A stretch of DNA of 35,837 nucleotides from Acidobacteriota bacterium (GTDB taxonomy: Bacteria > Acidobacteriota > Terriglobia > Terriglobales > Acidobacteriaceae), in the NCBI GenBank assembly GCA_023410055.1, contig JAEYQK010000085.1, positions 1-35,837 of the forward strand. Direction: 5' to 3'. The position numbers were made by a program, and so were the translations under genes. The stretch's first letter is position 1. Each line of letters opens with the position of its first letter. Positions 33,018 to 35,837 of this stretch are shown one piece after another. Below the pieces are notes generated by a model. That model was not told the origin of the DNA. It made no database searches and saw nothing but the letters and a program-made list of their open reading frames with translations.

Positions 33018-34250
33018 ATGGCAGAAATTCTCCGCAGGAAGACCGTTTCCGTTCGCGTGGGCGACGTAGTCGTAGGCAGCAGCGCTCCCATCGTCGTCCA
33101 GTCCATGACCAACACCGATACGGCCGACATCCCGGGCACCATCGCCCAGGTCGCCGCGCTGGCTCGTGCCGGATCTGAGCTCGTTCGCGTCACCGTCAAT
33201 AACGACGATGCCGCAAAAGCGGTGCCGGACATCGTCGAGGGTCTGGAAAAACGAGACGTAACGGTCCCCATCATCGGTGACTTTCATTACAACGGTCACA
33301 TTCTGCTGAAGAAGTATCCCGACTGTGCCCGCGCGCTGGCCAAGTACCGCATCAATCCCGGCAACGTCAGTGTCGGCCGCAAAGACGACGACAACTTCCG
33401 CACCATGATCGATGTCGCCATCGCGAACGACAAACCCGTGCGCATCGGCGTCAACTGGGGCTCACTCGACCAGCAACTTCTCACGCGCATGATGGACGAG
33501 AACTCGCGCTCCGAGCACCCGAAACAAGCCAAAGCCGTCATGATGGAAGCCATGGTGGTGAGCGCGCTTCGTTCCGCCGAGATCGCCGAACAAGACGGCC
33601 TGTCGCATGACCACATCATCCTCAGCGCCAAGGTCAGCGGCGTTCAGGATCTCATCGACGTGTATCGCTCGCTGGCCTCTCGCTGCGACTATCCGCTCCA
33701 TCTCGGACTTACCGAAGCCGGCATGGGCAATAAGGGTGTCGTCGCCTCTGCCGCTGCTCTGAGCGTCTTGCTACAGGAAGGAATCGGCGACACAATTCGG
33801 GTTTCGCTGACACCGGCGCCCGGTGGCGATCGCACCGAAGAAGTCCTCGTCGCCCAACAGATTCTTCAGTCCATGGAGTTCCGCAGCTTCGTCCCGCAGG
33901 TAACGGCCTGCCCCGGTTGCGGACGCACCACCAGCACATTCTTCCAGGAATTAGCCGAGCAGATTCAGAGCTACATCCGCAAGCAGATGCCGGTTTGGCG
34001 AGAAAGCTATCCCGGCGTAGAAGATATGAAGGTCGCCGTCATGGGATGCATCGTCAACGGCCCCGGCGAGTCAAAGCACGCGAATATCGGAATCTCACTG
34101 CCCGGAACTTTCGAAGAACCTAAGGCGCCCGTTTTTGTCGACGGCCGCCTCATGACAACGCTTAAAGGCGACAACATCGTCGCCGAATTTATCACGATTC
34201 TGAACGAATACGTGCAGTCGCATTACGCTTCCGCAGTCGCTACAAAGTAA
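33018..34250 (+). CDS. ispG: 4-hydroxy-3-methylbut-2-enyl diphosphate synthase (GcpE)
   Basis: IspG is a [4Fe-4S] enzyme that opens 2-C-methyl-D-erythritol 2,4-cyclodiphosphate to HMBPP, the penultimate MEP-pathway step. At 410 aa it has the two-domain bacterial form. Cluster ligands are C298 and C301 in TACPGCGRT, C344 in MGCIVNGPGES, with E351 as the fourth ligand by family knowledge. The N-terminal TIM-barrel part begins with VVQSMTNTDTAD. It lacks a strong ribosome-binding site. It sits after the dxr-rseP block, separated by an oppositely oriented Sel1 gene, so it needs its own promoter. Confidence 0.96.
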   Translation: MAEILRRKTVSVRVGDVVVGSSAPIVVQSMTNTDTADIPGTIAQVAALARAGSELVRVTVNNDDAAKAVPDIVEGLEKRDVTVPIIGDFHYNGHILLKKYPDCARALAKYRINPGNVSVGRKDDDNFRTMIDVAIANDKPVRIGVNWGSLDQQLLTRMMDENSRSEHPKQAKAVMMEAMVVSALRSAEIAEQDGLSHDHIILSAKVSGVQDLIDVYRSLASRCDYPLHLGLTEAGMGNKGVVASAAALSVLLQEGIGDTIRVSLTPAPGGDRTEEVLVAQQILQSMEFRSFVPQVTACPGCGRTTSTFFQELAEQIQSYIRKQMPVWRESYPGVEDMKVAVMGCIVNGPGESKHANIGISLPGTFEEPKAPVFVDGRLMTTLKGDNIVAEFITILNEYVQSHYASAVATK

Positions 34251-34256
34251 GTGTAG

Positions 34257-34277
34257 GGACGGGGCTGTGCCCCGTCC
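34257..34277. repeat. GC-rich palindrome after ispG (REP-like)
   Basis: GGACGGGGC pairs with GCCCCGTCC around TGT (9-bp stem), starting 6 bp after the ispG stop. No T-run follows. It fits the same set of intergenic palindromes as 968-1015 and 29271-29325 and may double as an ispG terminator. Confidence 0.55.
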
Positions 34278-34290
34278 GAATCTCTCAACA

Positions 34291-34473
34291 TCACGCCGCC
34301 AGCAGCGCCCATCCCACGACAAACCAAGCCGCGAACGCAACAATATTCAGCGCAACTCTTATGTAGGGATTGTCGATGATCCAGTTATACTTCGCATCCA
34401 TAACCCACCAGTCTTTCTGCCCCTTCGCTAATTGACGTTTGATAATGGAAAACGTCAGCGGGGCCAATTTCAT
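34291..34473 (-). CDS. Small single-helix membrane protein
   Basis: A possible 60-aa protein. Its N-terminal half is basic and polar (IIKRQLAKGQKDWWVMDAKY), and its C-terminal half has one helix (VALNIVAFAAWFVVGWALLA). The start ATG lacks a strong ribosome-binding site. The amphipathic layout with a Trp-rich interface looks like a real small membrane protein, but no family is recognised and chance cannot be excluded. It is downstream of the DUF72 gene on the same strand, with a 47-bp gap. Confidence 0.45.
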   Translation of the reverse strand: MKLAPLTFSIIKRQLAKGQKDWWVMDAKYNWIIDNPYIRVALNIVAFAAWFVVGWALLAA

Positions 34474-34520
34474 TCAACCGCTGATGGGGATACGTGTGAT
34501 CGCCGAATAAAGTTCCGCGC

Positions 34521-35435
34521 TCACGCGAGTTTGAAGGTTTCCGTCTCGGGTTCCACGATCTTCTCCAACTCCGGATACTTCTGAACGAGTGTTGCAGGCG
34601 CTTGCACTGGCTTGCTTGTGATCATGTGCTTCAATTCCAGCGCATTCACCGCCGCTTTTCCCTGGAAGTGATTGTTGGCCACAACAAATGTCACGTCAGC
34701 TTTCTTCGTCACACGGTCAATCTTGTCTTTCCATCCGCTCAACTCCTTCGCGGTGTAAAGGTAGTTGTAGCGGTCTTCAGATTTCTCGTGCTCGAACCAC
34801 TGATCGTAGTTCCGTCCATGCAATCTGACGTATCCAATGCCCGACGTAACATGCTCCGTCGGTCTGATTGACTTCCCCAACTTCGGTTGATCGATGTTGC
34901 AGAACGCGACGCCCTTCTCGGCAAAGTACGACAGAATCTCTTGGTTGTTCCAAGTGTCGTGCCGAATCTCGACCGCGATGGGATACTGCCTGAACCGCAT
35001 CAACAACGAATCCAGGTAGTCCCGATTATCGTTTGTGTTCTTGAAGGAAATCGGGAACTGCATCAGCAACGCCCCCAGCATCCCCTCCGACGCGATCGAG
35101 TCCAACCCCTCTTTCGCCAGCCGTTCGTCATCGCCACCAGGCCTGATCGTCTGCGCAGAGGTCGACTGCAGAACTCCCAGAGGCGAATGCGTAAAGGCCT
35201 TGTTCAGCTTCGCCGTGAATACGAAGTCCTTGTTTACCGACGCCGCCTTAGCACACCAGAGTTTTCCCAACTCAGGCCGAATGTGGCCGTAGAACGAGGT
35301 ATTAATTTCGATCAAATCGAAGTACTGCGCCAGGTACTCCACCGGATGCACTGTCTTTCTTGACTGCTTCGGATAGACGATTCCTTCCCAGTCTTTGTAC
35401 GACCAACCTGTGGTACCTATATGAATTTTGTTCAT
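34521..35435 (-). CDS. DUF72 family protein (YecE-like)
   Basis: A 304-aa protein of the DUF72/YecE family, which has a TIM-barrel-like fold and unknown biochemistry. Landmarks are IHIGTTGWSYKDWEGIVYP at the N-terminus, FDLIEINTSFYG near residues 39-50, LLMQFPISFK, VEIRHDTW near 155-162, and VRLHGRNYDQWF. YVRLHGRN and the VVANNHFQGKA region near 232-242 are typical of the family. It has no signal peptide, so it is cytoplasmic. A 9-bp gap separates it from the upstream partial gene, suggesting one operon. Confidence 0.9.
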   Translation of the reverse strand: MNKIHIGTTGWSYKDWEGIVYPKQSRKTVHPVEYLAQYFDLIEINTSFYGHIRPELGKLWCAKAASVNKDFVFTAKLNKAFTHSPLGVLQSTSAQTIRPGGDDERLAKEGLDSIASEGMLGALLMQFPISFKNTNDNRDYLDSLLMRFRQYPIAVEIRHDTWNNQEILSYFAEKGVAFCNIDQPKLGKSIRPTEHVTSGIGYVRLHGRNYDQWFEHEKSEDRYNYLYTAKELSGWKDKIDRVTKKADVTFVVANNHFQGKAAVNALELKHMITSKPVQAPATLVQKYPELEKIVEPETETFKLA

Positions 35436-35444
35436 GCGTGCGGA

Positions 35445-35837
35445 TTACTGCGTCCTTGCCTGTCGAACTCTGGGGAACACCGCCATCGTCACCCAATAAA
35501 CGCCATTCGGGTACGTCTGGCTCGATGCAAAACAGGCACCCAAGGCATAGCCTGAAAGTTCGCCACTGTGCCTTAGTTGCACAAGATCACTCGGAAGCTG
35601 ACGCGCATCCGTCGTGGTAAAAGCCAAAATGTAGCGCGCACCGGAAACTACTGGCCCTTTCGCGCTGACTTCATCGTGACTCGCCATTTCACACGCTGCG
35701 GAGCGCATCTCCGTGCTGACCCAGTGTTTCAGCGGCAGGGCCTTTGATTGCTCACGCAGCGAATCAAACTCCTTCGCAAGTTGCTCTTCGAACTGAGAAA
35801 TGGAAAGGTCCGGCAGAACGTGGGCGAAGTCCTCAAC
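35445..35837 (-). CDS. C-terminal part of an unrecognised protein (5' end outside window)
   Basis: The reading frame stays open from the stop at 35445 to the window edge at 35837, so the visible 130 residues are the C-terminal part of a longer protein; the ATG at 35708 is internal. A helical, charged stretch (SISQFEEQLAKEFDSLREQSK) is followed by SGARYILAFTTTDARQLPSD and ALGACFASSQTYPNGVYWVTMAVF near the end. This end recalls secreted domains with a closing beta strand, but I cannot assign a family. It precedes the DUF72 gene by 9 bp. Confidence 0.7.
   Translation of the reverse strand, partial: VEDFAHVLPDLSISQFEEQLAKEFDSLREQSKALPLKHWVSTEMRSAACEMASHDEVSAKGPVVSGARYILAFTTTDARQLPSDLVQLRHSGELSGYALGACFASSQTYPNGVYWVTMAVFPRVRQARTQ

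Overview
The window is about 36 kb of a high-GC bacterial chromosome with dense genes on both strands. The gene content suggests Acidobacteriota, probably a Koribacter-like Terriglobia. The signs are a TonB receptor with an N-terminal carboxypeptidase-regulatory-like domain, a kinase-like protein with PEGA repeats, a korDABC operon, a hybrid sensor kinase, and short GC-rich palindromes between genes. This placement is inferred from gene content; no 16S or other marker gene is present.

Layout. 1-2.4 kb: murQ and murA (peptidoglycan recycling and synthesis). 2.5-5.7 kb: an MDR oxidoreductase (+) and a hybrid histidine kinase (-). 5.9-8.7 kb: rpsO-pnp on the minus strand with a structured leader between them. 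8.9-10.8 kb: a zinc-ribbon/TM/Sel1 protein (+) and a FecR-like secreted protein (-). 11.0-13.9 kb: korDABC (-), a tightly overlapping operon for a 2-oxoacid:ferredoxin oxidoreductase. 13.9-14.5 kb: a non-coding stretch with a spaced inverted repeat. 14.5-16.9 kb: a membrane protein with a degenerate kinase domain (predicted pseudokinase) and three PEGA repeats. 16.9-19.3 kb: a GH15 glycosidase coupled to a small membrane protein (-). 19.4-21.7 kb: a SYLF-BON secreted protein, a YjbQ-like enzyme and an HD-domain protein.

21.7-24.4 kb is the most accessory-looking part. It holds an XRE regulator with its own promoter and palindrome, then three orphan secreted or membrane proteins in visibly AT-richer DNA, ending in a truncated tRNA-Val(GAC)-like remnant directly at the stop codon of a TonB-dependent receptor. 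The receptor (24.4-26.9 kb) follows a small His/Cys protein, possibly DUF2946-like, as a two-gene metal-uptake candidate.

27.5-34.3 kb is a housekeeping lipid and isoprenoid block: uppS-cdsA-dxr-rseP, a Sel1 protein on the opposite strand, then ispG. dxr and ispG supply the MEP pathway and uppS uses its products to make the undecaprenyl carrier on which murA-dependent wall synthesis relies. The window ends with a small membrane ORF, a DUF72 protein and the C-terminal part of an unrecognised protein that runs off the end.

No CRISPR array, intact IS element, rRNA or intact tRNA was seen. The best candidates for something undescribed are the pseudokinase-PEGA protein, the accessory patch with the tRNA remnant, and the receptor/His-Cys pair.
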